Shown here one piece after another: positions 37,909-49,997 of a DNA stretch of 64,000 bases (the stretch's first letter is position 1; every line of letters starts with the position of its first letter). The stretch is from Watersipora subatra. Lineage: Eukaryota > Bryozoa > Gymnolaemata > Cheilostomatida > Watersiporidae. The notes beneath the pieces are model-generated. The model was not told the origin of the DNA. It ran no database searches and was given only the letters and a program-made list of their open reading frames with translations. The position numbers and the translations under genes are program-made. The stretch spans positions 45,417,772-45,481,771 of the forward strand of contig NC_088714.1 in NCBI RefSeq assembly GCF_963576615.1. Direction: 5' to 3'.

Positions 37909-38051
37909 TAAAATTAAGATAGGGGTAAGATTCAGACCGGCTACTTGAGTCAACATCGAGGATTGTACATTGACCAAGTAAAGTGGCTAGTAGTGGATAT
38001 CAAAGTTAACAGCCGGTAACGCCATTCTGCGCGCTTCAATCGCTAGCAAGC

Positions 38052-39727
38052 ATGCTGCCTTTATTCCTTCTAGCCTTGCCTAAAATATTGATGAAGTATG
38101 TTCACCATTTCTGGGTGAGGATTGTGAAACTTATTTGGGTGCTTAATGGTGAGTTTAAACATATTTTGGTGCGTCTAAGCAGTTATAACTACTGTTCTGA
38201 ACATTTTTTAGGCTCTTATAGAAAATAGTTATAAAGTGCGTATGTCATGCAAAAAGTGTGTTGCTGATGTTTAGAAGCTGCAACGAAGTTTGTTACTATG
38301 GCAGCAAACAGCAAGTGAACATATGATAAAAAACTGTTTTGTAATTTTATCATAGCATTCTGGCACAGTTAAACTTTTCATTGCAAATATTGCCTTTAAA
38401 CAAGGTTTCAAGATTAAAAGCCTTTCTAATCTATGTTTACTCCTAACATTTTGTTATCATCTCAGGTACAATTTATCTGGTTTACAAATTTATTTTAGGG
38501 ACTTCCGCAAAGATAGAATCTGCAATGAGTGGTAAAGAAGCTGCAGCCCCGGCTCATGTGCAGAGAGTGGTGTGGATCAATCCTTCTAGTAACCAATTAA
38601 ATCCGCAAAGTTTTTTCACTGTTCATGAAAGGTTTGCGCCCGCCGATATTGTTTTGGATAATAGGGTGCATCTTCTGTCAGTCACTTCAAAGACAGCAAC
38701 ATTCACAGAGGTTGACTCTGACATACTTGATTCAAGAAAACATCCTTTTATATGGTTGGCTCAAATAAGGCGTTGTACCAGATTGATTGTTCTACCAGTT
38801 CAATCCTTTTATAAGTTGGTAGACAAGATCGATGTGGAAGATCGAAAAGTAGTTTGGCTCTTCCATACAACCAGATGCGGGTCCACAGCCTGGGTGCAGG
38901 CATTTAACTCTATACCGGGATGGGTTGCCTTTTCTGCACCACAAGCTTTGCATTACAGTATTGTACATGGTGACCATGGTTATAGCTGCGCAGAAAGCTT
39001 TTCTAAAACAGAAGAATACAGACGTATATTGATAGCCACAATAACAGTGTATCTACGACAAACACCTCCAGGTTGGTCAGTCTTATGGAAGGCAATTCAT
39101 CTTGATGAGCACATGATAGGCCATCTCGTAAGGCGTTTTCCCCAGCATAAGCTTCTTGTAGCATATCGAGATGTCCTCCCTGTAGTTAGTTCCTTTCAGC
39201 GAGCTTTTGGGAATTCCGCAACCCTGCGTTATATCGCTGAAAAGCTGATGTACCGAGATCCTTCAGATGTTAAATGGTGGTCTCATATATCCAATTTGGG
39301 CACATTTACTAATGGCTTCAACCATGACTTTTGTATGAAGGTCATTGCTAGGGTAAGACCAAGGACTCTTATCGAATGGTCCTGCTTTACATGGTGTGCC
39401 AAGTTGACTACAATACAGCAGGCTCAACAGAATGGAATCAATATTAAACCACTCAAGTATGATGGTCTGGCAGAAAACAAACGAGCGACAGTTGTCAAAC
39501 TTTTTGAATATTTGGACATCTCATCTGATTATGTAGATTTAGCGTGCGAAGCATTAAACTATGACAGCCAAGCGGCGGCTCCGAATGTCGAGTGGAAAAC
39601 CGGAAACACAAAAGAGCAATACCAATGGATGAAGGATGGTGAAGTTGTTAAGCGGTGCAACATGATATTAGAAGAATTCAGTTTCCCTACTCTTGGCAGT
39701 TCATTTGATTTTCCAAATAGCATATAA
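38052..39727 (+). CDS. Sulfotransferase-like protein, copy A (two exons)
   Basis: Exon 1 is 38052-38148 (GT donor, GGTGAGT), exon 2 is 38499-39727 (acceptor TATTTTAG), phase 1; 441 aa. The exon-1 start (AAGCATGC) is conserved in every complete copy. The joined frame gives an N-terminal hydrophobic and basic segment (MLPLFLLALPKILMKYVHHF) continuing through GTSAKIESAM into exon 2, so the internal ATG at 38525 is probably not the start. A P-loop HTTRCGSTAW (about 155-164) fits a 5'-phosphosulfate loop, and LLVAYRDVLPVVSSFQ (about 251-266) the 3'-phosphate motif. A LKYDGLAENK segment precedes the usual C-terminal helix. The family is probably PAPS-dependent sulfotransferases; acceptor unknown. 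The N-terminus could be a Golgi/ER anchor or signal peptide. All key motifs are intact. Confidence 0.85.
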
Positions 39728-41136
39728 CTACTTTCAGTGTCTTTACTACTGTTTATGATGTTTCTGTAGATTTCATAATGTTCAATTAGTTTTTTTATCA
39801 TAATGGCTATTTGATTGACAGAGTGAAGAGATGGAATAGAGTTGTGCTAGACATTGCATGCAAAACAATGAAACAGCAGTTTGGAAGTACATATGTAGCT
39901 TTTGCTTATGTATCTAACAACTTTTAGCCAATCAATTCAGTTAATCAGTCACATTTGGCACTGTAATTGGTCACATTGAGCTCAATTTTTACTGATGTGT
40001 TTCTCTGGCAGTTTGAATATTAGACTGAATACAGAACTTGTACATGTCTCTGAACTGCTATTTTATTTCAATCAGAATATTCTGCATATACTTGAACAAA
40101 ATTTTTATATTTGAACTGTTGCGTTGTTTATAAGAAAGGAGGTTCTGCCAGTCAAAAGACCGGCAGACATGTTGTGAGCTTTAAAAAACCGATGATAAGA
40201 ATGGCGGTTAGATTAGAGCATAAGTTTTAGGACAGCTGCAGAGTCACACAGCATTAATACTTACTAAGTAAGCTTACCAATAAAGCATAACCTATTGTTA
40301 CTTTACTTGGAAAAAATTTGTACCCCAGACTCTTAGCAGCAATTTGTAGGACAGTAAATCATATTTTGTAAAAGATGATGATTGTTATAACATCTAATCT
40401 TTCTCTTCTCTTTCAATCTTGTACAATATCATCTCAACAATAGTCATTAACCTATAACTTCCTTGAATTGGTTTATTTATATTAACTATAAGGTGCATAT
40501 CTATGCACCTATATATTTACATGTATTTACTTTCAAGTGATCTCACTTCCCTCCGTTGTTGCGCAACATTGTGTACTCTTTCGATAAACTAAAGTCAAAA
40601 AAGAAAAAGTGGCTTTTCAATGCAGGTTGTATTGATGCAAATAAATTGGTAAACTACTTGTTACAAACATTTTTTAGGAAATCTTTGTCGCAAGTACAGT
40701 TGTAAACTACAAGCATCTGAGAGGCTAGTGACAACCAATGCACTCTATTGTTTCGCTATGATCATAGTGAGGTGTGAATGCCAGAGCTGTCCTGTGTAAC
40801 ATAGCCCTTGTATCCTTCGTTTTTTGTGACGCCATTTTATCGTTGTCGGCCATCTTTATAGACAATTTTATCGTTAAAAACACAAAGCTTTTGCAATGAA
40901 TTTCTGAAAACAATGCTATTGTTTGCAATTTTTTATTATAGTAACAAAATAACACCTAAAAGTACTAGTAAATAAAAGAAAAACGATCGTTTTCTACAAA
41001 TATGGCGGCTTTTTCGTGAATGAGTGCATGTGCAAACGACTTGATGACGTAAAAAAATGATGGATTGTAAAAGAGTGAAAGAGTAAAAGATAAAATAGTA
41101 AAAGTAAAAGATATGATTGTGTAAGTAGTAAAAGAT
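39728..41136. other. 3' flank of copy A
   Basis: Colinear with the flank of copy B (47253-49410) over most of its length, including CAGCAGTTTGGAAGTACATATG and the poly(A)-signal region. It is shared duplication-unit DNA with no gene. Confidence 0.6.
40279..40284 (+). promoter_or_regulatory. Candidate poly(A) signal, copy A
   Basis: AATAAA 552 bp after the stop, at the same relative position as in copy B. Confidence 0.35.
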
Positions 41137-41455
41137 GTGATTGTGTCATAAAGGACGATCAAATAAAATTAAACCAATAAAATACTAAAACATCAGCTAC
41201 AATTTGATGTCATTTTTGTCTTTGTATACTTACCCTGTCCAGAGATATAAGCGTTTAAATGAGGCCATCTATTGAAACGTTCAGATTCGAGCGGGTGCTT
41301 CATTTGTGACATATATAGTGATACATGTGAAAAGAGTCCACGAGCGATAAATATAAGATCTCTTTTTTAGCCAATCATTAACACGAAAATTTTATATAGG
41401 TCGTAATAAATGTTATCAATCGTAAAACCGGTTGCCTGTGATCTCGAAGTAAGAG
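41137..41455. repeat. Intergenic unit-boundary repeat, copy 2
   Basis: Homologous to 34285-34612 and 49411-49735. Confidence 0.8.
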
Positions 41456-41527
41456 GTTTTACTTAATTACTAGATCATGCATAGACCTCAATATTTACTG
41501 ACTTAATTGACATCGTTAATTTTCTGA

Positions 41528-41707
41528 ATTAATGCATCGGCACGTTTCATTGATGAACAACAGAATTGTAACCATGCTTCTAGCTCCTGTAAAGGTGACT
41601 CAGAGTTTTCTGAGTATCAGGCGGTTAACATTTGGGGCAGACAGCGCATGGTTAGAGCTGACAGGCGTCAGCAGTGTTATGCTGCAGAGGAAGATAGGAG
41701 AATGGAG
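41528..41707 (+). other. Exon-like conserved open segment, unit B
   Basis: A 60-codon open frame containing SSSCKG and WGRQRMVRADRRQQ ends at GAATGGAG followed by a GTAAAT donor-like sequence. The same frame is open in unit C (49835-49997) with mainly amino-acid substitutions and no stop. It could be an exon of another duplicated gene or a domesticated or decaying element; the protein is not recognised. Confidence 0.35.
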
Positions 41708-41976
41708 GTAAATTTATCTTCAATTTTGAGTGTCCTATATCTAGTCTGGGCACATCATTTTTGTCTGAGCATTTTTAAGAATTTTTTAACAATCTTCAAA
41801 TATCTTGACAATGGGATCGCCTAAAACACCAAACAGCTTATCAACTGATTGAAAAAAATCAATTCTTTCTGTCAAAATCAACTAAAGTTTGACAGCAATC
41901 ACATCATTAAGGCTGCAAGGCACAGGTTTGTGCAAGAAATATATGCTTTGCAGCCTGCTGTGGTTTATGCAGCTTA

Positions 41977-43354
41977 CCCTAGGACACTTATGTATTCGCG
42001 GCATTTAACTTTTGCGTTTTCGCGGTGTCATCCTCTCGTGAAAGTTTCATGTGCGAAACTAAACTATCATAACAAACGAGCGAAAAAGCGAAACTAAATA
42101 GCTTTGTTCATTGATACTGTATAATTGAATTTTATAACGACATTTATTTTAACGTTTTTAACGACCACTATAGCATCGTTAAAATATAAACCAACAAAAT
42201 AATTTGACTGTCAAAATTTATTACGTTATTATTTTGCAATTATTTAGGATTATTTTCCCATTAGGAATGATTTATAATGATAGGAATTTGATGTCAATGC
42301 ACATGCATTAGTTAGCGTTATCGTTTGCTGGGGACATCAATCAATGCAGTGAGCACCGTGTGTTGAAAGAAAATAAGACACATGCACTGACACTCGCAGT
42401 ACTACACAAGCAGCATGGCTCTGGAAAGGTTTGGATTCACCACTGACACCTCTTCAATAACTTGTAATTTTTTTTAGATTTGTTTTGTTTTAAGTGATGT
42501 GACTGACGAGACGTTTTTAAATTAAAATAGGCAAAACATGACCGCAGTTAATACGCTCAGAAAAAAAAACATCTTTTCCTTTTGAGCGTTTTAACAAAGA
42601 TCAATTTTGCGGATTTTATTTTAAGTTCATTCGGAGGCTTTTACGCTTTCGATGGGACACGGCCAAGCGGATGATTGATAAAACTGAATCTTTTGCAAAC
42701 CTTTATAAAAGTCGTTAACAAAAAATATTTTGCCTCTGTTGATGATAATAATGATGCCTAAGAACTACTAGAGGTTGATGTTTGTCTCTATGGCTTGGAA
42801 TGAAGTGGCATTCTACAGCGATAAAAACCGCGTCCATGGCCGTTGGGCAAATAACTTTTCGAATAAAGGATGTTGAGGTCGAGTTATCTGAAGGAATTTA
42901 TCATTGCGTTGGAACTGACCAAACAAATCCGTTTGAGTTGACCTTGTGTTTGAGATGAAATGTTACATTTTATCTGAGGGCGAGTTTTTCGAGTTGGACT
43001 GTACTTACTGTAAAAAATTCCCAAAAAGTTAGGGCGGCTCAGCCGGCCAGCTGCCCCAGTGAAAACTGGCCTGTTGATAGTCCAAGAAACAAATGGCAGC
43101 AAGCGATCAAATTGCATTATCGACCTTGCCCACATCATTCTACCTGCGGTTCACAATTACAAACTAGTCGCAAATTGAATTTTTTTTATCGGTGAACCGA
43201 ACCTGAGGAATATAATTATGTTTGTTCCATTGCATTTATTTTCACATCACTATATTTTCGCACTCATCAGAGCTGCGAAATTAAGTTGCTTCGAAATTTT
43301 ACTCTGTGAGCTACTCACGAAACTAAATACTAGCGAAATATAAGTGTCCTAGGG
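41977..43354. mobile_element. 1,378-bp inverted-repeat element with TA target site, unit B only
   Basis: Starts CCCTAGGACACTTATGTATT and ends with the complement of CCCTAGGACACTTATATTTC; the first 15 bp of the ends match perfectly. TA flanks both ends (41975-41976, 43355-43356). Unit C carries the uninterrupted GTGCAGCTTTATTC at the left junction. Several TTCGC/GCGAAA motifs lie near both ends. A minus-strand 84-codon frame (42884-43138) is unrecognised. The TA duplication suggests the Tc1/mariner-type group, but no transposase is visible. Confidence 0.75.
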
Positions 43355-45402
43355 TAGGCCAGATATTTTGCATGAGAATCATGACTTCGAAACCACATTC
43401 TGATTTATAAAATGAGAACCGTTTGTCTGGTGAACAAACCAAGTATACCATTGGATTTGTCTCAAAAAGCCACACCAGAATATTACCTTTTCAAGTTTGT
43501 AGCACTATATATCGAGGGGAGGTCTCTCCGAGGGTGCCTTCTAACCTTAATCATAGTCAAAGCAACTGAAGAAATCATATCTTAGGTTAATTTACAGGAT
43601 AGATGAACATACCAGCAGACACAGTTTTGGCCAAGTGAAGGACAGCTTTGTGAGTAGTTGATTTGTGTGAGCAGTACCGCACTTCCTTTTAAAAAATCAT
43701 GCATATATTGTGGTGGATGGCGCCCACCTGCATTTAGCCGAGCTGAGCCAAGCCAGAGCCGAGTCAAGCCAAAGCCGAGCTAAGCTGAGTCTAAGCCAAG
43801 CCGGGCTGAGCCGAGCTGAGCCGAGCTGGGCCAAGCTGGGCCAAGCTGAACCGGGCCCAGCCAAGTAGAACAGAGGGGAGGCTTACCAGCTATATAAGCG
43901 CGAACATTTGCAGTAGAGAGCAGAGCTGTTCTGGGCCTGTTCATTGCCTGTTACTTAAGCATTGTTGTACAACTTATGAACTAAGCAGAAAATATATGTA
44001 TAAACTCATGCACCGAATCTTGTACTAGTGGAGGAGAGTGAAGGTCACACAAAACCTTTACAATATGTTTAAATGTAGGTCTTGATGCGTATAAGTGGAC
44101 AACATAATATAATTGGATCTTGTGATTTTCTTTGGTGGCTCATCTTCATCTTCACAAGGTGTATCATGAGTAGCAGGTTTCCGATTCTCTTCATGTAGCT
44201 AAATAAATTCCAGGACAACATTGACTGGGGAAATCACTATCACTTAGTCAGCTTAAACCAATAACCTAGAGTGAATACATGCATGATGTGTCCATTGGAT
44301 AAATAAAGACAACACTAATGATTAAGGCCTAGCTGGATAGAAATTTAGTTATTTTACAAACTGAATACAAGCATCTTGATCAGTAGCCACCACTACTGGT
44401 TTGTACACATTACCATGTCAGCATTCCTTTCATCTTAATAATAATTAATACTTATGTAATCAAATTACATAATTATTTTATAGAATAATTATGAGTCTGG
44501 TTATCTCACCTTAAATGTGTGGTAAAATATCACAAGTTTAAAAAAACACTCACTCACCTCACTGTGTTTTTTCATAGCAAGCTCAATTTTGCTGTTGTTT
44601 GTCTCTGATAGCATATGTTCTGTGAATCTGGTAGCCCTTGCAGACAACTTGAAGGCATACAACATTGAAAACAGACCTTTCAGGCTCTTTAGAAGGTTTT
44701 TTTCCAGCTTTCTAGACAGTGACTAAGTGTTTGACCTGTGTGCTTAGTCAATGTTTAATAAATTAATTTCTTGAGAGCCATGTATGTGGTCTACACAAGT
44801 CATGTCAAAGCTCAAACCATGAATGCACATATCTTGTATCTTACTATTTTCTATGTTTCATCTGTGTCAGTTTATGAAACATAATTATAGTGTTTTGAAA
44901 AAAATTTTATAAGATAAAGCTATTAAACCATATAATTATACACACATGTACATATACGTATGTCAATGTGTATAGTTTACATGTGGGTGTAACAATCGTA
45001 AGATATGGAATATTCGAAAATAGATAGAAGATGAATTTTTACTTCACCAATGACATCCTAAATCACAGCAAAATGATTATGATAAAAAGTTGCAAATCTG
45101 ATGCTTTTATGGAAAGAATCTTATTTACAGGGGAGATAAATCCTAAAACATCATTTTTATCAAATTTTTCATAGCAGTGGGAATGGCAGCTGCGGCAACT
45201 CTTCCATTTTGAATTTTCCATACCGAAATTAGTCTAAATCACTACAGAAATTGCCACTGAAAGAGGTGCCAACGGAACATCATTGTTAGAGCTCTTTTGC
45301 CTGCTCGGCCCATAGCCTGTTTAAATAGTTAATGACTTAAGACTTTTTATTTACCAACTAAAGCGACTGCTGAATAGTTAACAATTCTTTTGGACTCAAA
45401 AT
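43355..45402. other. Unit-B-specific intergenic insertion
   Basis: Most of this has no counterpart in other units. It contains a GC-rich minisatellite and, at about 43888-44010, a GCTATATAAGCGCGAAC box with downstream sequence resembling an LTR promoter/leader. The 5' gene block resumes at about 45290. No gene is seen. Confidence 0.4.
43736..43866. repeat. GC-rich minisatellite (GAGCCGAGCT-like units)
   Basis: About ten imperfect 10-15-bp units such as GCCGAGCTGAGCCAAGC, strikingly GC-rich within AT-rich DNA. Confidence 0.8.
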
Positions 45403-45415
45403 GGGTCAAAGGTCA
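45403..45415 (+). promoter_or_regulatory. DR1 nuclear-receptor element, copy B
   Basis: GGGTCA-A-AGGTCA, 154 bp before the exon-1 ATG. A TGTTGAC Fox-type motif follows at 45473-45479. Confidence 0.6.
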
Positions 45416-45556
45416 TAAGATTAACATACCGGCAAGCTTTAGACTCGTTACTTGTCAACATAGAAGATCGTTTGTTGACCAAGTAACGTGGCTAGTAGTG
45501 GATATCAAGGTTAGTAGACGATAAGGTCATTCTGCACTCTTCAGTAGCTAGCAAGC

Positions 45557-47252
45557 ATGCTGCCTTTATTTCTTCTAGCCTTGCCTCAAATACTGCTGAA
45601 GTATTTTCACCATCTCTGGGTGAGGATTGTGAAACTCATTTGGGTACTTACTGGTAAGTTTAAACATATTCTGGTGAGTTTAAACAGTTATAACTATTGT
45701 ACTTAGTGCTTTCTTAGGTTTTATAAAAAAGTAGTTGTAAAGTGTGTATGTCATGCAAAAGGTGTAATGGTGATGCTCTGAAACTGCAACAGATGGAGTT
45801 TGTTGTTATGGCAGCAAACAGCAAATAAACATATATAATAAAAAATTGTTTTGCTAAATTATCATAGTATTCTGTAACAATCAAACCTCTCATAGCAAAT
45901 ATTGCCTTCAAAAAAGTTTCAAGATTAAAAGCCTTACTAATGTATTAATAATATTAATATTAAACTCCTAGCACTTTGTCATCAGTTCAGGTACATTTTT
46001 ATGTAGTTTACGAATTTATTTAGGAACTTCTGCAAAGATAGAATCTGCAATGAGTGGTAAAGAAGCTGCAGCTCCGGCTCATGTGCAGAGAGTGGTATGG
46101 ATCAATCCTACTAGTAGCCTTGCAGTTCCGGAAAGTTTTTTCACTGTTCATGAAAGGTTTGCACCCGCCGATATTGTTTTGGATAATAAGGTGCATCTTC
46201 TATCAGTCACTTCAAAGACAGCAACATTCACAGAAGTTGACTCTGACATACTCGATTCAAAAAAACATCCTTTTATATGGTCAGCTCAAGTAAAATGTTG
46301 TACCAGATTGATTGTTCTACCAGTTCAATCATTCTATAAGTTGGTAGACAAGATCGATGTAGAAGATCGAAAAGTAGTTTGGCTTTTCCATACAACCAGA
46401 TGCAGGTCCACAGCCTGGGTGCAAGCATTTAACTCTATACCGGGATGGGTTGCCTTTTCTGCACCACAAGCTTTGGTTTACAGTGTTGTACATGGTGACC
46501 ATGGTTATAACAGCGCCGAAAGCTTTTCTAAAACAGAAGAGTACAGACGTATATTAATAGCTATAATAACAATGTATCTACGACAAACACCTCCAGGTTG
46601 GTCAGTCCTATGGAAAGCAATTCATCTTGATGAGCACATGATATACCATCTCGTAAGGCGTTTTCCTCAGCATAAGCTTCTTGTAGCATATCGAGATGTT
46701 CTCCCTGTAGTTAGTTCTTTTCAGCGAGCTTTTGGGAAGTTTGTAAATCTGCGTTATCGCGCTGAACAACTTAGGTATCGAGCTCCTTCAGATGTTAAAT
46801 GGTGGTCTCATATGTCCAATTTGGGCACATTTACCAACGGTTTCAACCATGACTTTCGTATGAAGGTCATTGCTAGGGTAAAACCAAGGACTGTTATCGA
46901 ATGGTCCGTTTTTACATGGTGTGCCAAGTTGACTACTATAAAGCAGGCTCAAGAGAGTGGAATTAATATTAAACCACTCAAGTATGATGGTCTGGCAGAA
47001 AACAAACGAGCAACAGTCGTCAAACTTTTTGAATATTTGGATATCTCATCTGATTATGTAGATTTAGCCTGCGAAGCATTAAACTATGACAGCCAAGCAG
47101 CGGCTCCGAATGTCAAATGGAAAACCGGAAACACAAAAGAGCAATACCAATGGATGAAAGATGGAGAACTCGTCAAGCGGTGCAACATGATATTAGAGGA
47201 GTTTAGTTTCCCTCTTCTTGGCAGTTCATTTGATCTTGCAAATAGTATATAG
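45557..47252 (+). CDS. Sulfotransferase-like protein, copy B (two exons; altered P-loop)
   Basis: Exon 1 is 45557-45653 (donor GGTAAGT), exon 2 is 46024-47252 (acceptor TTATTTAG); phase 1, 441 aa. Layout matches copy A, and the 3'-phosphate motif YRDVLPVVSSFQ is intact. The P-loop reads TTRCRSTAW instead of TTRCGSTAW: one G-to-A change turns the conserved glycine (about residue 160) into arginine. Other private changes include HGYNSAES (for HGYSCAES), ...LRYRAEQLRYRAP and IEWSVFTW. The frame is intact, so it is either an altered or inactive enzyme, or a recently relaxed copy. Close to copy C in both coding and upstream sequence. Confidence 0.8.
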
Positions 47253-47801
47253 CTACTTTCTGTGTCTTTAATACTGTTTATGATGCTTCTGTATACTTCA
47301 TAATCTTAAATTAGTTTTTTATCATTATGGCTATTTGATTGACAGAGTGAAGAGATGGAATAGAGTTGTGCTAGACATTGCATGCAAAACAATGAAACAG
47401 CAGTTTGGAAGTACATATGAAGCTTTTGCTTATGTATCTAACCACTTTTAGCCAATCAATTATGTTAATCAGCCAAATTTGGCACCGTAATTGGTCACAT
47501 TGAGCTCAATTTTTACTGATGCGTTTCTCTAGCAGTTTGAATATTAGATTGAATACAGAACTTGTACATGTCTCTGAACTGCAATTTATTTCAAATAGAA
47601 TATTCTGCATCTATTTGAACTAAATGTTTATATTTGAACTGTTGTGTTGTTTATAAGAAAGGAGATTCTGCTAGTCAAAAGACCGGCAGACATGTTGTGA
47701 GCTTTAAAAAAGCGATGATAAGAATGGCTTTTAGATTAGATCATCAGTTTTAGGACAGCTGCACAGTCACACAGCATTAATACTTACTAAGTAAGCTTAC
47801 T

Positions 47802-47807
47802 AATAAA
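47802..47807 (+). promoter_or_regulatory. Candidate poly(A) signal, copy B
   Basis: AATAAA 550 bp after the stop, aligned with that of copy A. Confidence 0.35.
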
Positions 47808-49410
47808 GCTTAACCTATCGTCACTTTACTTGGAAAGAATTTGTACCCCAGACTCTTAGCAACAGTTTGTAGGACAGTAAATCATATTTTGTAAAAGACC
47901 ATGATTGTTATAACATCTAATCTTCCTCTTCTCTTTCGATCCTGTATAATATCATCTCACCGATATTTATTAACCTATAACTTCCTTGAATCGCAATTGG
48001 TTTATTTATATTAACTATGAGGTGCATATCTAGGCGGTACTCACATGTATTTACTTTCAAGTGATCTCACTTCACTCCGTTATTGCGCAACATTGTGTAC
48101 CCTTTGAATAAACTAAAGTCAAAAAAGAAAAAGTGGTTTTTCAATGCAGGTTGTATCGATACAAATAAATTTGTAAACTATTTGTTACAAACATTTTTAG
48201 GAAATCTTTGTCACGAGTACAGTTGTAAACTACAAGCATCTGAGAAGCTAGTGATAACCAAATGCACTCCATTGTTTCGCCATGATCATAGTGAGGTGTA
48301 AATGCCAGAGCTGTATTATGTAACATAGCTCTTGTATTTTAGCATCGAGTATTGGATATTGTCAGCTGGAGTATTCTATATTCTTAAGTATTTGAACACA
48401 TAATGAAAATATTGCAGTTGTTAGTATTTGGACGGTTTTTAGTATTGGTTTCAAGCCTGGTGTTACCTTGGATGTACATTTTATGTCTTTTATAATAAAC
48501 CAACAACGCCAGAGCTTTACTAGAGAAGTAAACACAAAGTTATGGAATATATCCACATTCTATTCTGAAGCAAGCAATGGCATAATTGCGCAAATGCGTT
48601 TTCTATAGTTGAAAAACCTTCTGATAGCTGTAATTAAAGAATTTACGGTCTCTGTGTAACTACTTTACACTGCTAAAAAATTGTTTTTTTATATTCCAAA
48701 CTGAACTTAAAGTTTTCTTCAAACGGTTATCATTTAGCAAAAGACAACTTTTTGTTGTTTCTATTAGTTACACGAATGACAGCAGTTTTAAAATTGAACT
48801 TACACCAATTTTTTTACATTTCACTAAAAAGTATCGATATTTTTCTATCATTTGTGATTGTCTTTGATGTTTGAGGTATCTGACTGTCAGGATTGCTCTA
48901 GATTAAAAGCAACAAACCTTGATCTGTGGTTAAAATGCTCAAAAGAAAAATACATGCAAAATTACGTCATTGGCTTTTACCGTTGCAATAGTTTACACTG
49001 GTTGTTGCAATACACATCTTTATTTTGTCGGTCTTTTTGCAATTATAGATGTCATAATCACACTTTCGCTTTCTCTAGACCTTTTTACCGTGATCAAGTT
49101 ATATCGATTTTAATCTTGAAACCTCCTGGCAGTCAGACCACTTCGAACATCAAAAACAATCGCAAATAATAGAAAACACCGATACTTTCTGATAAAATGT
49201 ACAAAAATTTGGAGCGAGTTTGTCTTTAAAAAGTGAAATGGACTATTAGGTCAAAACAATACAACTTGTTAGAACATGGCCATTACTTGTTTATAGTTTT
49301 ATGAATCTATTATAATTGCAGAAGAATATTGCACTAAATATTGTTTAGGTAGTTAGTTCAGCTGTTTATGTATTAAGCATCTTTTGTTACTTAACAAAAA
49401 CATACTTGTT
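47808..49410. other. 3' flank of copy B
   Basis: Block-colinear with 40285-41136 and 55130-56080 (for example TTGCGCAACATTGTGTAC). No gene is seen. Confidence 0.5.
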
Positions 49411-49735
49411 AAAGATGTGGTTGCGTCAAAAAAGTCGATCAAATGAAATTAAGTCCAATAAAAGGCTAAAACAACAGCTACAATTTGATGTCATTTTTGT
49501 CTTTGGAGACCAACCCTGTCCAGAGATATATGCATTTGAATGAAGTCATCTTTTAAAAAGCTCACATGCCAGCTGGTGCTTCATTAGTAACGTAACTAGT
49601 GATACATCTGAAAAGAGTCCACGAGCGATAATTATAAGATCTCTTCTTTAGCCAATCATTAGCACGAAATTTTTTTGTAGGCCATAATAAATGTTATCTC
49701 TTGTATAACGCGTTGTCTGTGATTTCAAATTTAGG
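49411..49735. repeat. Intergenic unit-boundary repeat, copy 3
   Basis: Homologous to 34285-34612 and 41137-41455. Confidence 0.8.
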
Positions 49736-49834
49736 GATTTTACTCAATTACTAGATCAGGCACAGTCCTCAATATTTACTGACTTAATTGACATCATTAA
49801 TCTACTGAATTACTGCATCGACACGGACCACACG

Positions 49835-49997
49835 CTTTATTGACAAACAACAGAATTGTAACAATGCTTCCAGCTCCTGTAAATGTAACTCACAGTTTTT
49901 TAAGCATCAGGTGTTTAAAGTTTGGGGCAGTCAGCGTATGGTAAGAGCTGACAGGTGTCAGCAGTATTATGCTGCAGAGAAAGATAGGAGAATGGAG
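49835..49997 (+). other. Exon-like conserved open segment, unit C
   Basis: Counterpart of 41528-41707. An open frame with SSSCKCNSQFF and WGSQRMVRADRCQQYY ends at the same GGAG/GTAAAT donor-like point. Confidence 0.35.

Larger units (their letters stand above)
34613..38051. other. 5' intergenic part of unit A
   Basis: Colinear in blocks with 50410-52000 of unit C (for example CTCCCAGAAACAAAGCTT and CAAATGTGACCAGTA), so it is duplicated intergenic DNA rather than a gene. 37200-37450 instead matches 62020-62240 upstream of unit E. It holds an inverted-repeat element and a long hairpin, listed separately. Confidence 0.6.

Noticed and set aside
38525-39727. MSGKE... as the natural start of the sulfotransferase-like proteins
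   Set aside because: It is in frame with a conserved acceptor and the coding first exon; kept only as an internal methionine.
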